Made by a program: the position numbers and the translations under genes
Shown: one piece after another, positions 49,149-58,264 of the stretch
Layout of the letters: each line of letters starts with the position of its first letter
Position numbering within the stretch: position 1 is the stretch's first letter
Assembly (NCBI GenBank): GCA_039029535.1
Contig: JBCCFW010000021.1
Span: forward strand, 1-64,000
Source of the DNA: JBCCFW01 sp039029535
Lineage (GTDB): Bacteria; Acidobacteriota; JBCCFW01
Length of the DNA: 64,000 nt
Reading direction: 5' to 3'
Notes under the pieces: model-generated
Databases searched by the model: none
Told to the model about the DNA's origin: nothing
The model's input: only the letters and a program-made list of their open reading frames with translations

Positions 49149-51863
49149 ATGAGCAAGGGCTACATCCACTCCTTCGGAGATGGCCGCGCCGATGGCGACG
49201 CGGGCCTCAGCCGCCTCCTGGGCGGCAAGGGCGCCAACCTGGCCGAGATGACCAACCTCGGAATCCCCGTCCCGCCAGGCTTCACCATCTCCACCGAGGC
49301 CTGCATCGAGTACATGAAGACGGGCCAGCGTCCGGACGGCCTCGAGCAGCAGGTCGACGAGGCGATCGCCCTCCTCGAGCAGCGCACCGGGATGAAGTTC
49401 GGCGACCCGAACGATCCCCTGCTCGTCTCCGTCCGCTCCGGCGCCGCGATCTCCATGCCGGGGATGATGGACACGGTCCTCAACCTCGGTCTCTCGCGCG
49501 ACACCATCGCCGGCCACGTGGCCCGCGCCGACGACCGCTTCGCCTGGGACTGCTACCGCCGTCTCGTGCAGATGTACTCCGACGTCGTCCTCGACCGTGA
49601 CGTCGAGCCGATGGAGCGGCTCATCGACGCCCGCAAGGATGCGAAGGGCACCACCGAGGACACCGACCTCACCGCCGAGGACTGGCAGGCCCTGGTCGAC
49701 CAGTTCATCGAGATCTCCAAGGCCGACGGCGGCCAGGGCTTCCCCGACGATCCGCGCGAGCAGCTCTGGGGCTCCATCGAGGCCGTCTTCGCCTCCTGGA
49801 ACAACGACCGCGCCATCAGCTACCGCCGGATGGAGCGCATCCCCGACGACCTCGGCACGGCCGTGAACGTGCAGGCCATGGTCTTCGGCAACATGGGTGA
49901 CGACTGCGCCACCGGCGTCGCCTTCACCCGCGACCCTGCCAGCGGCGAGAAGGTGTTCTTCGGCGAGTGGCTCCGCAACGCCCAGGGCGAGGACGTGGTC
50001 GCCGGAACCCGCACGCCCCAGCCGCTCAAGACGGCGGTCGGCGGCGACGCTTCGCTCGAGTCCAGCATGCCCGAGGCCTTCGCCAAGCTGAACGAGGTCC
50101 AGGCCCGACTCGAGAAGCACTACCAGGACATGCAGGACATCGAGTTCACCATCCAGCGTGGTGAGCTGTACCTGCTGCAGACGCGCAGCGGCAAGCGCAC
50201 GGGCGTGGCCGCGGTGCGCTGCGCCGTCGAGATGGTCGAGGAAGGTCTCATCGATCAGGCCACCGGGCTGAAGCGCGTGAACGCCGACGCCCTCGAGCAG
50301 CTCCTCAAGCCGGTCTTCAAGACCGAAGCGCTCAAGAGCGCCGAGTCGGCTGGCTCCCGGCTGGCTCACGGTCTCAACGCCGGCCCCGGTGCGGCGACGG
50401 GTCGAGTCGCCCTGTCGGCCGACCGCGCCGTCGAGATGTCGGCCGACGGCCCCGTCCTCCTGGTGCGGATCGAGACCTCACCGGAGGACATCGACGGGAT
50501 GAAGAAGGCCGAGGGCATCCTCACCGCCCGCGGCGGCGCGACCTCCCACGCCGCGCTGGTCGCCCGTCAGATGGGCAAGCCCTGCGTGGCTGGCTGCGAC
50601 GCTCTCGACATCAGCTACGACAACGGCACCATCAAGGTCGGTGACATCACCCTCCGCGAGGGTGACTTCGTCTCCCTGGACGGCACCACCGGCTGGGTCT
50701 ACCAGGGCGAGATCGGCACGGAGCCCTCGGAGGTCTACCGCGTCATCGTCGACGGCACCCTCGGTGAGGACGAGTCGGTCATCTACCCCTACTTCGCCAA
50801 GCTCATGAGCTGGGCCGACGAGCACCGTCGGCTGGGCGTCCGGACGAACTCCGACACCCCGGAGCAGGCAGCGGCCGCGGTCAAGCTCGGCGCCCAGGGC
50901 ATCGGCCTCACCCGCACCGAGCACATGTTCTTCGAGGAAGACCGCATCCTCGCCTTCCGCAAGATGATCGTCGCCGAGGACGAGACCGCCCGTCGCGCCG
51001 CGCTGGGCGAGCTCCTGCCCATGCAGCGGGCCGACTTCGCCGGCATCTTCGAAGCCATGGGCGAACGACCGGTGACCATCCGCCTGCTCGACCCGCCGCT
51101 GCACGAGTTCCTCCCCCACGAGAAGGAGCCTCAGGAGGCCCTGGCGAAGCAGCTCGGCTTCACGCTCGAGCAGGTGCAGGACCTCGTCGCCAAGCTCTCC
51201 GAGTCGAACCCCATGCTCGGCCATCGCGGCTGCCGGCTGGCGATCAGCTACCCGGAGATCTGCGAGATGCAGACCCGAGCCATCCTCGAAGCCGCCTGCG
51301 ACGTCGTCGGAGGTGGTGGTCAGGCGGTGCCCGAGATCATGGTGCCGCTCATCTCCGAAGCGAAGGAGCTGGTCACCCTGCGCACGCTCATCGACGCCAC
51401 CGCAGAGAAGGTCTTCGAGGAGAAGGGACGTCGCGTCGACTACCTCGTCGGCACGATGATCGAGATCCCCCGCGCGGCGCTCATGTCGAAGCTCATCGCC
51501 GAGACCGCACAGTTCTTCTCCTTCGGCACCAACGACCTCACGCAGATGGCCTTCGGTCTCTCGCGAGACGACACCGCCCCCCTGCTCGACTTCTACGTCG
51601 AGGGTGGTCATCTCCCGGCCGATCCCTTCCAGACGATCGACCAGGACGGTGTCGGCCGTCTCGTCGAGACCTCGGCCCGCGAAGGTCGCGAGGGCAACCC
51701 GACGCTCAAGCTCGGCATCTGCGGTGAGCACGGCGGCGACGGCGAGTCGGTGAAGTTCTTCCACCGGGCCGGACTCGACTACGTGTCCTGCTCGCCGCCG
51801 CGTCTGCCCACCGCCCGACTCGCCGCGGCCCAGGCCGCCCTCGAGGACGACGCCACGACGTGA
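49149..51863 (+). CDS. ppdK: Pyruvate phosphate dikinase
   Basis: A 904-residue cytosolic enzyme that interconverts pyruvate, ATP and phosphate with PEP, AMP and pyrophosphate. The N-terminal ATP-grasp domain starts LLGGKGANLAEM near residues 24-35. The phosphohistidine domain has ARGGATSHAALVARQMGKP (catalytic His in TSH). The C-terminal PEP/pyruvate barrel has GIGLTRTEHMFF, SFGTNDLTQM and the catalytic Cys in KLGICGEHGGD. All key residues are present and length is normal. ATG 49149 is chosen because homology starts there, although the frame is open upstream. It enables PEP synthesis or pyrophosphate-dependent glycolysis. Confidence 0.97.
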   Translation: MSKGYIHSFGDGRADGDAGLSRLLGGKGANLAEMTNLGIPVPPGFTISTEACIEYMKTGQRPDGLEQQVDEAIALLEQRTGMKFGDPNDPLLVSVRSGAAISMPGMMDTVLNLGLSRDTIAGHVARADDRFAWDCYRRLVQMYSDVVLDRDVEPMERLIDARKDAKGTTEDTDLTAEDWQALVDQFIEISKADGGQGFPDDPREQLWGSIEAVFASWNNDRAISYRRMERIPDDLGTAVNVQAMVFGNMGDDCATGVAFTRDPASGEKVFFGEWLRNAQGEDVVAGTRTPQPLKTAVGGDASLESSMPEAFAKLNEVQARLEKHYQDMQDIEFTIQRGELYLLQTRSGKRTGVAAVRCAVEMVEEGLIDQATGLKRVNADALEQLLKPVFKTEALKSAESAGSRLAHGLNAGPGAATGRVALSADRAVEMSADGPVLLVRIETSPEDIDGMKKAEGILTARGGATSHAALVARQMGKPCVAGCDALDISYDNGTIKVGDITLREGDFVSLDGTTGWVYQGEIGTEPSEVYRVIVDGTLGEDESVIYPYFAKLMSWADEHRRLGVRTNSDTPEQAAAAVKLGAQGIGLTRTEHMFFEEDRILAFRKMIVAEDETARRAALGELLPMQRADFAGIFEAMGERPVTIRLLDPPLHEFLPHEKEPQEALAKQLGFTLEQVQDLVAKLSESNPMLGHRGCRLAISYPEICEMQTRAILEAACDVVGGGGQAVPEIMVPLISEAKELVTLRTLIDATAEKVFEEKGRRVDYLVGTMIEIPRAALMSKLIAETAQFFSFGTNDLTQMAFGLSRDDTAPLLDFYVEGGHLPADPFQTIDQDGVGRLVETSAREGREGNPTLKLGICGEHGGDGESVKFFHRAGLDYVSCSPPRLPTARLAAAQAALEDDATT

Positions 51864-51906
51864 GCACGCTGGTCTTGCCGCACCCAGGCACGGGGGCCGT
51901 GGCGTC

Positions 51907-53793
51907 GTGAGCGACGCGATCACGGGTCCGGACACCATGTCCGAGCAGGAGCGGGCTTACGCCCAGCTCCTGCAGACCATGCTCCAGTGCGCCGCCGACC
52001 CCTCGACGCTGGGGGTCGTGCGCAACCTGGCAGCCTGGGTGCGCGCTCGACAGCTCTTCGACTTCATCCGCAGCCAGCAGGACTGGTGGGACGACTGGCA
52101 GGTCAAGGAGGCGCTGTTCCGAAACGAGGCCATCCCGGACGCGATCCGGGGTGAGCTCGACCGCACCTTCGCCGTCTTCGACCTGCTTTCCGAGCTCGAC
52201 CAGCCCGGCATGACGGCGGACGAACAGGCCGAGATCCAGGAAGATCTCAAGGACCTCATCGCGGCGCTGAGCCCTCACGACCGCGAGCTCGTCCGTCAGC
52301 GGGCCCTCGAGCGCTCGGCCGGCCGAAGGGCCGGCACGGCGACGACGGCCCCGGCTGGCGCCGACGACTTCGATGACGATGACGAGCCGGCTCAGGCCGC
52401 ACCGGCTCCGGTGGCCGAGAAGACGCCGCCGATGCTCAAGGCGATGCTCCAGCGTGAGCTCATGGGAGCCCCGCCCGCACCGGCCGGTCAGAACCCGTCG
52501 AGTCTCCGCGACCTCCTGCGATCGGAGCTCGGCACCGACCTGCCCACGAGCGCGCCGGGCGCGACCGTCGCTGCCAGCAGCGGCGATTTCGCCCTCGACG
52601 TGCTGCACGCCGTGGACGCTCGCGCCCTCCAGCAGCCCACCCAGCCGCAGGTCACCCAACAACCCGCCACGACGCAACCGGCCGCAACGCAGCAGCCGGC
52701 CGCGACTCAACAACAGGCCACGACGCAGCCCGCGACGACAGAACCAGCCGCGAGCCAGCCGGCAACGACCCAGCAACAGCAAGCCGCCGCGCCGCCGGTC
52801 CCGGGTCGCCGCAAGCACCGACGCAGCAGCGCGGCCCGGACCGCCAAGATCAAGCTCCCCAGCGGTGCCGGTCAAGGGCTGACGCCCGGTGAGCGCGAGC
52901 CCGTCGGCTCATCGTCGACCGGGGATCAGGCAGCCCCACCGCCACCCGAAGAGACCACGGCCGCGCCGGACGAAGCCGCCGCCCAGGTCGAGACCGCTGC
53001 GGAAGTCGAGACGACGCCGGGCAAGGTCGGCCCGACGCCGACTGCCGGGAAGGTCCCCGCCGGCGAGCTCGAAGAGGCCCGCACCACCAAGGACCCAGCC
53101 GTCCTCGGGCGTCTCATTCACGACAACCGCGAGGACCTTCTCGTCGCTCTCTTGAGCAACCCGGCCCTGGCCGATCGCGACGCGGCCAACATCGCACGCC
53201 GCGCCAGCGCCAAGGTCGCCGAGGCGATCCATCAGAACCGCAAGGTCTTCATGCGGCCGTCCGTCCAGTCGGCCTTCCTCGAGTGCCCGAACGCCCCCTC
53301 CATCGCGCTGCTCGACGTCGTCAACAGCGTGACCCGCCTGCCCGATCTCGTCGCGCTCCTCAACAACCCGAAGGTGCGCTACATGGAGGTCAAGGCGAAG
53401 GCACGGACCAAGCTCGTCCAGGTCTTCCGGGCCCAAGGCAACAACGAGAAGCTCGCCGCCCTGCAGAAGGGTGGTCAGAAGCTCGTGAAGCAGCTCTGGA
53501 ACGAATTCTTCCGCGACGACGCGCTGGTCATCCGCTGCCTCAAGGAGACCAACCTCGGCGGCAACTTCGTGCTCGAGATCGCCCGCAGCCGCATCGCCTC
53601 GCGGAAGGTGCTCACGGCGGTGGCGGAGTCGAAGGAGGCCCTGGCCAACTACCAGGTCCGACTCGAGCTGGTCATGAACCCGAAGACGCCACGGCAGATC
53701 ACCAGGGAGCTGCTCAAGACGCTCAAGGCCTCCGACCGCAACATGGTCAAGCAGAACCCGGCCGTCACGGACTCGGTCCGCCGCCTCGCCTGA
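51907..53793 (+). CDS. Helical-repeat protein with Pro/Gln/Thr low-complexity linker
   Basis: A 628-residue protein with no signal peptide. Residues about 10-140 form a helical N-terminal domain (AYAQLLQTMLQCAADPSTLG). Residues 243-295 are a Pro/Gln/Thr/Ala repeat (units like TTQPAATQQ). More disordered Pro/Ala/Glu sequence runs to about 385. The C-terminal 240 residues are helical with Asn-Pro and Asn-Lys turns (LLVALLSNPALAD, VALLNNPKVRY), resembling HEAT-like repeats found in other environmental bacteria of this kind. The function is unknown. GTG 51907 comes 43 bases after the ppdK stop, so co-transcription is possible. Confidence 0.7.
   Translation: MSDAITGPDTMSEQERAYAQLLQTMLQCAADPSTLGVVRNLAAWVRARQLFDFIRSQQDWWDDWQVKEALFRNEAIPDAIRGELDRTFAVFDLLSELDQPGMTADEQAEIQEDLKDLIAALSPHDRELVRQRALERSAGRRAGTATTAPAGADDFDDDDEPAQAAPAPVAEKTPPMLKAMLQRELMGAPPAPAGQNPSSLRDLLRSELGTDLPTSAPGATVAASSGDFALDVLHAVDARALQQPTQPQVTQQPATTQPAATQQPAATQQQATTQPATTEPAASQPATTQQQQAAAPPVPGRRKHRRSSAARTAKIKLPSGAGQGLTPGEREPVGSSSTGDQAAPPPPEETTAAPDEAAAQVETAAEVETTPGKVGPTPTAGKVPAGELEEARTTKDPAVLGRLIHDNREDLLVALLSNPALADRDAANIARRASAKVAEAIHQNRKVFMRPSVQSAFLECPNAPSIALLDVVNSVTRLPDLVALLNNPKVRYMEVKAKARTKLVQVFRAQGNNEKLAALQKGGQKLVKQLWNEFFRDDALVIRCLKETNLGGNFVLEIARSRIASRKVLTAVAESKEALANYQVRLELVMNPKTPRQITRELLKTLKASDRNMVKQNPAVTDSVRRLA
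52631..52790 (+). repeat. Low-complexity CAA/CAG/ACG-rich tandem repeat
   Basis: An in-frame degenerate tandem repeat encoding Thr-Gln-Pro-Ala-type units within the helical-repeat protein. Codons for Gln alternate CAA and CAG, so it is not a simple recent expansion of one triplet. Confidence 0.7.
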
Positions 53794-53846
53794 CGGCTCT
53801 CGGCTCTCGACGCTCGACCCACGGCCTCCATCGAACCAAGTGGATC

Positions 53847-54713
53847 ATGGACGAGCTCACCACCACCGATCTCCAGGACCTTCTTCCCGGGATCTTCGAC
53901 GCCTGCGGTGAAGCCGGCGCGATCCTTCGGGAGCACTTCCGCTCGTCGGAGCTGTCTCCGGACACGAAGGACGACGGCACGCCGGTGACCGTCGCCGATC
54001 GCGGCGCCGAGGCGGTGCTCCGACAGCGGCTGGGCTCGCTCTGCCCGGACTTCGGCTTCCTCGGCGAGGAGCTCGGCGCCAGCGGCAACCAGCGCGTGCG
54101 CTGGGTCCTCGACCCCATCGACGGCACTCGCAACTTCGTCGACGGTCTTCCCTGGTTCGCCACCCTCATCGCCCTTCAAGACGACGACGACACCGTGCTC
54201 TCGGTCATCCACGCACCGGTGCTCGGCAGTGCCGGCTCGCTCGGCGGCGCCGATCCCGGCGCGTCGGAGGACATCGCCGGCTGGACCTGGTGGGCCGTGC
54301 GCGGTGGTGGTGCCTTCGGAGCGCCGGGGTTGCCAGCCACTCCCGAGGATCGGCGCGCACGTCGATTGGCCGTCAGCGCGACCTCGCAGCTCTCCGACAC
54401 GTTCTTGACCCATGGCGGGGTGCGGCATCTCTACACGACGGGAGAGTGGGAGCAGTTCACCCGCCTGATCGGTGAGGTTCGGCGGACCCGCAGCTTCGGT
54501 GACTGGTGGGGTCACGTCCTGGTGGCGGAGGGTCGAGTCGACGCGACGATCGATGTCGGGATCGAGCTGTACGACATCGCTGCTCCCGGGCTGCTCGTGC
54601 AAGAGGCCGGCGGCGCGGTGACGATGCAACCGTCCTCCGTCGGCTCGAAACTCCGGGCGCTGACGAGCAATGCCAGCGTGCATGACCCGGTGCTGAGGAC
54701 CCTGGGCTGGTAG
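53847..54713 (+). CDS. Inositol monophosphatase family phosphatase (HisN/IMPase type)
   Basis: A 288-residue magnesium-dependent phosphatase. Metal-binding motifs are intact: GFLGEELG (Glu), WVLDPIDGTRNFVDGLPWF (two Asp and the DGT loop) and the C-terminal ELYDIAAPGLLVQEAGG (Asp). These belong to the IMPase superfamily; a histidinol-phosphatase of the HisN type is the closest in motif detail (GTRNF, GDWWGH), but inositol phosphate or other sugar phosphates cannot be excluded. ATG 53847 gives family length, although the frame is open well upstream into the preceding gene. Confidence 0.9.
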   Translation: MDELTTTDLQDLLPGIFDACGEAGAILREHFRSSELSPDTKDDGTPVTVADRGAEAVLRQRLGSLCPDFGFLGEELGASGNQRVRWVLDPIDGTRNFVDGLPWFATLIALQDDDDTVLSVIHAPVLGSAGSLGGADPGASEDIAGWTWWAVRGGGAFGAPGLPATPEDRRARRLAVSATSQLSDTFLTHGGVRHLYTTGEWEQFTRLIGEVRRTRSFGDWWGHVLVAEGRVDATIDVGIELYDIAAPGLLVQEAGGAVTMQPSSVGSKLRALTSNASVHDPVLRTLGW

Positions 54714-55050
54714 CGGTCCGGCGCACGCCGCGCATCGCTCCCCTCGACCTGAGACCTTGACACTCGCGCAGTGAGGGTCCATCTTCTCCGCGACATGAGC
54801 ACTCTCGCGAACATCGACAGGAAGAAGCACCTCTCGGGCCACCCGGCCCTGGAGCTCGCCACCTGCCGTTCGCGGTCGAGTCAGCATCGTCCCGGATTCA
54901 GCCAGTGAGCTCCGCCAACTGAGCCTCTTCCCGTCGACCCCCGTCGCCGGAAGTGCCGCCTGAGGCAACTGCCCCACCTCTCACTGGCAGCGAGACCATC
55001 GGTCTCCTGCTCTCATCCCGTCCTCCTCGGAAGACGAGTCAGGAGAGCCC
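54714..55050 (+). other. Intergenic leader before hflX
   Basis: This 337-base gap contains a promoter candidate (54757-54785). A 37-codon frame at 54795-54908 starts with ATG but has no ribosome site and no protein features. Nothing else was recognised. The leader between promoter and hflX start would be about 260 bases. Confidence 0.4.
54757..54785 (+). promoter_or_regulatory. Possible hflX promoter
   Basis: A perfect TTGACA at 54757-54762 with CATCTT at 54780-54785 after 17 bases. The -10 box is weak. Confidence 0.38.
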
Positions 55051-56466
55051 ATGCAACGCGACCCCCGATCCCTGGAACCCATCGACGAACGCGCCGTCCT
55101 CGTGGCGGTGCAGCTTCCGGGCGTCAGCGACGAGGACCTGGTCTCCTCTCTCGATGAGCTCGAACGGCTGGCCAGCACCCTGGGCCTGCGCACGGTGTCT
55201 CGAATGACACAGCGACGGGCCACCGAGGGCAGTCCCACGCTCGTGGGCGCCGGCAAGCTCCGCGAAATCGCCCGCTGGACCGGTGGGAGCGGTAGCGTGC
55301 CCTCCAGCGCCGGTCAGCGCGCGGACACGGACGACGAGGAAGTGGAGCTCGACGAGAGCTCCGGTGAGTCCGAGTCCGAGAGCCCGCCCGTGCCCGAGGA
55401 CGAACGAGCCACCATCGTGGTGGTCGACCACGAGCTGAGCCCGACCCAGCTTCGCAACCTCACCGGTGCGCTGGGCGCGGAGATCATGGATCGCCCCTCG
55501 GTGATCCTCAGCATCTTCCAGCGTCACGCTCGCACGCGGGAGGCGAAGCTCCAGGTCGAGCTGGCCCGTCTCGAGTACCTCGCGCCCCGTCTCCGCGCGA
55601 CCGGGAGCCGTCCCGATCGACAGCGCGGAGCGGCCGGGGGAATCGGTGGTCGTGGTGCCGGCGAATCGTCGCTGGAGCTCGACCGCCGCAAGGTCCGTGA
55701 CCGCATCGCGGCGCTCAAGGACGAGCTGGTCATCGTGCGACGGGAGGCGGCGACCCGTCGCTCACGTCGGACGCAGCGAGACCTCGTCGCCCTGGTCGGC
55801 TACACCAACGCCGGCAAGTCGTCGCTCATGCGGGCGTTGACCGGCAGCGAGATCCTCGTCGCCGATCAGCTCTTCGCGACCCTGGACACGACCGTGCGGA
55901 AGCTCCATCCGGAGACGCGCCCGCGCATCCTCGTGTCCGACACCGTCGGCTTCATCGACAAGCTCCCCCACGACCTCGTGGCCTCGTTCCGCTCGACCCT
56001 GGAGGAAGCCGGCGACGCCGCGCTCCTCCTCATCGTGGTGGACGCATCCGACCCGGCCTGGCGGTCTCAGCTCGCGGTGACCCGCAAGGTCCTTGGCGAG
56101 ATCGACGCCGACGACGGTCCCATCCAGCTCGTCCTCAACAAGATGGATCGTCTCTCGGAGGAGGAGCGTGTCGCGCTCGCCGACGAGCATCCGGACGCGA
56201 TCCTCTTGTCGGCCCACCGCCCCGAAGACGTGACGATGCTGCACGAACGCATCGTCGCGCACTTCGAGGAGGACATGGTCGAGGAGGAGCTCCTGGTGCC
56301 GCACGCCGACGGCCGGATGGTCAACACCATCCACGAGTCGTGTCGGGTCCTCTCGATCTCGCACGAGGACGAGGGGACGCGCTTGCGGGTGCGGGCGCCG
56401 CCCGAGCTCGTGAGTCAGCTCCGCGGCCAGCTCGGCGCGGCGACCGAGACGGCGGCCGGGAGCTGA
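55051..56466 (+). CDS. hflX: GTPase HflX
   Basis: A 471-residue ribosome-associated GTPase that splits stalled ribosomes. The N-terminal domain has SPTLVGAGKLREIA and VVDHELSPTQLRNL. The middle coiled part has GGRGAGESSLELDRR. GTPase motifs are GYTNAGKSSLMRAL (G1), DTVGFIDKLPHDLVASFRSTLEE (G3, residues about 291-313) and LNKMD (G4). A C-terminal domain follows. Between the two halves of the N-terminal domain there is an acidic Ser/Glu/Asp-rich stretch of about 40 residues (about 78-118) that typical HflX proteins lack. ATG 55051 has AGGAGAG upstream. Convergent with the barrel gene. Confidence 0.95.
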   Translation: MQRDPRSLEPIDERAVLVAVQLPGVSDEDLVSSLDELERLASTLGLRTVSRMTQRRATEGSPTLVGAGKLREIARWTGGSGSVPSSAGQRADTDDEEVELDESSGESESESPPVPEDERATIVVVDHELSPTQLRNLTGALGAEIMDRPSVILSIFQRHARTREAKLQVELARLEYLAPRLRATGSRPDRQRGAAGGIGGRGAGESSLELDRRKVRDRIAALKDELVIVRREAATRRSRRTQRDLVALVGYTNAGKSSLMRALTGSEILVADQLFATLDTTVRKLHPETRPRILVSDTVGFIDKLPHDLVASFRSTLEEAGDAALLLIVVDASDPAWRSQLAVTRKVLGEIDADDGPIQLVLNKMDRLSEEERVALADEHPDAILLSAHRPEDVTMLHERIVAHFEEDMVEEELLVPHADGRMVNTIHESCRVLSISHEDEGTRLRVRAPPELVSQLRGQLGAATETAAGS

Positions 56467-56476
56467 CCCGACGACG

Positions 56477-56514
56477 CGACGAGATCGTCACGGCTCACCG
56501 TGAGGGTCTCGTCG
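56477..56514. terminator. Long hairpin between hflX and barrel gene
   Basis: CGACGAGA (56477-56484) pairs with TCTCGTCG (56507-56514), and inside it CACGG/CCGTG (56489-56493, 56498-56502) closes a CTCA loop. The barrel gene stop codon (56495-56497) lies in that loop. It is a likely bidirectional terminator. Confidence 0.5.
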
Positions 56515-57508
56515 TGGCGAAGGCCGGTCGCGTGCTCGTGCCGCGCGATGGCCGGGTCGTCGGACGCGTCGTCGCTCCGGACGGTCTCGTGCTCGGACCG
56601 AGCACGGGACCGGCTCCGGAGCGGTGACGTCCTCCTCGGTCGAGCTGGAAGGTCAGGCCGAGCGAGTAGTACGTCGTCAGCGGCAGGTTGCGACCGTCGA
56701 GGTAGCGACCGATGCCCACCGAGGCACCGAACACCGGCGTGAACGACCAGTGCGTGCTCACCGCCAGCCGCGTGCTCTCGACACGGGTGGCGGGGAAGGT
56801 GAATCCCGGATCGCCGATGTCGGGTCCGCTGGTGGACTGCTCTCGGTCGAGGCTCGCGCCGAAGTAGAAGCGGTCTCCGACCCAGCCGATCTTGGTGCCG
56901 ATGAAGATCGCGTCGGGCACGCCCGCAGTGCGCGCGCTGTAGCCAGCCTGCACGACGTTGAAGAGACCGCTCTCGGCCTGGTGGTGAAAGACCACGTGCA
57001 GGTCGAGGGCCGTCGCCCCGTTGCCGTTGGAGAGCAGCGCGTTCTCGACGTAGTCACTGGCCGGCGTGGTGAGACCACCGTTCAGCAGGAACGAGAAGCG
57101 ACCGTCCCGCGATTGCGCAGCGCGCCACTTGAGCTGGACCGACAAGTCCTGGAGCCCGCTCTCGCTCTGAGCCGGGAGATCGCCGAGGGAAGCGTCACCG
57201 TCGGCCCGCGACGAGATGTACGGAAGCTGCACCGTCAGGTCGAGATCATCGGTGAGCCCGTGCTTGACCATGACCGAGGCCGAGCGCTTGTCGATCTCCC
57301 GGAACACCGGGGGCAGGTCCATCCGCTCGCTCCCGAAGCGGAAGTCGTCGAAGCGCTCGGTGGCCAGGGACAGGACGAGCTCCGTCCTCCCCTTGCCCTT
57401 CAGGAAGCCGTCCTCGGTGTTGGCGGCCTGGGCCGTGGACGACCCGAGCGAGAAGACGATCAGGCAGGCGAGGGTGGAGGGGGCAGGACGACAGCGGTCC
57501 TTCGACAT
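56495..57508 (-). CDS. Outer-membrane beta-barrel protein with Thr/Arg/Pro tail
   Basis: A 337-residue protein. A signal peptide (STLACLIVFSLGSSTAQAA) ends near residue 29. Alternating strand sequence follows (TELVLSLATERF, LDLTVQLPYIS, FSFLLNGGLTTP, YYSLGLTFQL) as in transporter/MetA-type (phenol degradation) outer-membrane barrels. The natural barrel end is LGLTFQL near residue 290. After it comes a tail of about 45 residues rich in TTRP and STRP units, not expected in a barrel and coded by GC-rich inverted-repeat DNA. ATG 57508 is the start. The substrate is unknown. Confidence 0.7.
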   Translation of the reverse strand: MSKDRCRPAPSTLACLIVFSLGSSTAQAANTEDGFLKGKGRTELVLSLATERFDDFRFGSERMDLPPVFREIDKRSASVMVKHGLTDDLDLTVQLPYISSRADGDASLGDLPAQSESGLQDLSVQLKWRAAQSRDGRFSFLLNGGLTTPASDYVENALLSNGNGATALDLHVVFHHQAESGLFNVVQAGYSARTAGVPDAIFIGTKIGWVGDRFYFGASLDREQSTSGPDIGDPGFTFPATRVESTRLAVSTHWSFTPVFGASVGIGRYLDGRNLPLTTYYSLGLTFQLDRGGRHRSGAGPVLGPSTRPSGATTRPTTRPSRGTSTRPAFATTRPSR

Positions 57509-57626
57509 CGGCTCTTCCTCAACAGATCCTCCGACCCACGATGGTCTTGGATGCCGGAGGCCCCTCGAAGGTCACCGTGACCAGGCCGAGGTCACGTCAG
57601 GCCCTTCTCGCCTGTTCGTTTCGGCC

Positions 57627-58247
57627 TCACGTGGCTGGACAGCGCACGGCGTGCCGACGCCCCCGGGCGACCCAGGTGACGTGCCCGTCGCCGGGATCCC
57701 GCTCGAGCGCCAGGCTCAGCTCGTCGTCCGCCGGGTCGAGCACGCCGCCGAAGAGCCGGGGCGCCACCTCCGTGGAGTCGCGGAAGTCGGCCGGCAGGCT
57801 CCCGCGTCGTCGCATCTCGTCTCTCCAGGACCCGACGAGCTGACGATGGAGCAGGCGCCCCTCGTCCACCGCCTGGCGGAGCGAGCCGCCGGCCGGAGCA
57901 TGGGGCCGGAGCCGGAGCTCGACCCGACTCGACCTTGGCTCTCCGGCCACGTCGTGCTGCAACGCCCAGTCGGCGCTGGCGAACGCCCGACACCGCGGGA
58001 GCGCCCAGGCCATCTCCCAGCGCGACGCCCGCCCACAGGGCTCGACGCTCTCCGACGCCGCCACCTGGGTGAGCACCGGTCGCCGGTCGTGCGCTCGCAC
58101 GAGCGGCAACAGGAGAGCGAAGGCATCTCGGGCCGACAGCGGCTCGGCAGCCGGCTCCTCCCGGACCTCGTCCCGCGGCTCCTCGAGCGCGCCACGATCG
58201 AACAGCCGGTCGATCCGGTTGTACCAGCGTCGCAGCGTGTCGCTCAT
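57627..58247 (-). CDS. Hypothetical protein downstream of the giant metallopeptidase
   Basis: A 206-residue soluble protein without signal peptide that I do not recognise. It opens with an amphipathic helix (LRRWYNRIDRLFDRGALEEP). The rest is mixed, Arg-rich, with conserved-looking segments SRWEMAWALPRCRAFASADW and RVELRLRPHAP. ATG 58247 is 17 bases after the stop of the 1645-residue gene, so they are probably co-transcribed. The reading frame on the opposite strand is also open, but its sequence is less protein-like. Confidence 0.55.
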   Translation of the reverse strand: MSDTLRRWYNRIDRLFDRGALEEPRDEVREEPAAEPLSARDAFALLLPLVRAHDRRPVLTQVAASESVEPCGRASRWEMAWALPRCRAFASADWALQHDVAGEPRSSRVELRLRPHAPAGGSLRQAVDEGRLLHRQLVGSWRDEMRRRGSLPADFRDSTEVAPRLFGGVLDPADDELSLALERDPGDGHVTWVARGRRHAVRCPAT

Positions 58248-58264
58248 CCATCAGCCCCCGCGAA

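Noticed and set aside
48885..50369. Upstream extension of the secreted protein frame across ppdK
   Set aside because: It is antisense to ppdK; the signal peptide at ATG 48884 marks the true start.
54795..54908. 37-codon frame before hflX
   Set aside because: No ribosome site and no hydrophobic or conserved features; could be a leader peptide but nothing supports it.
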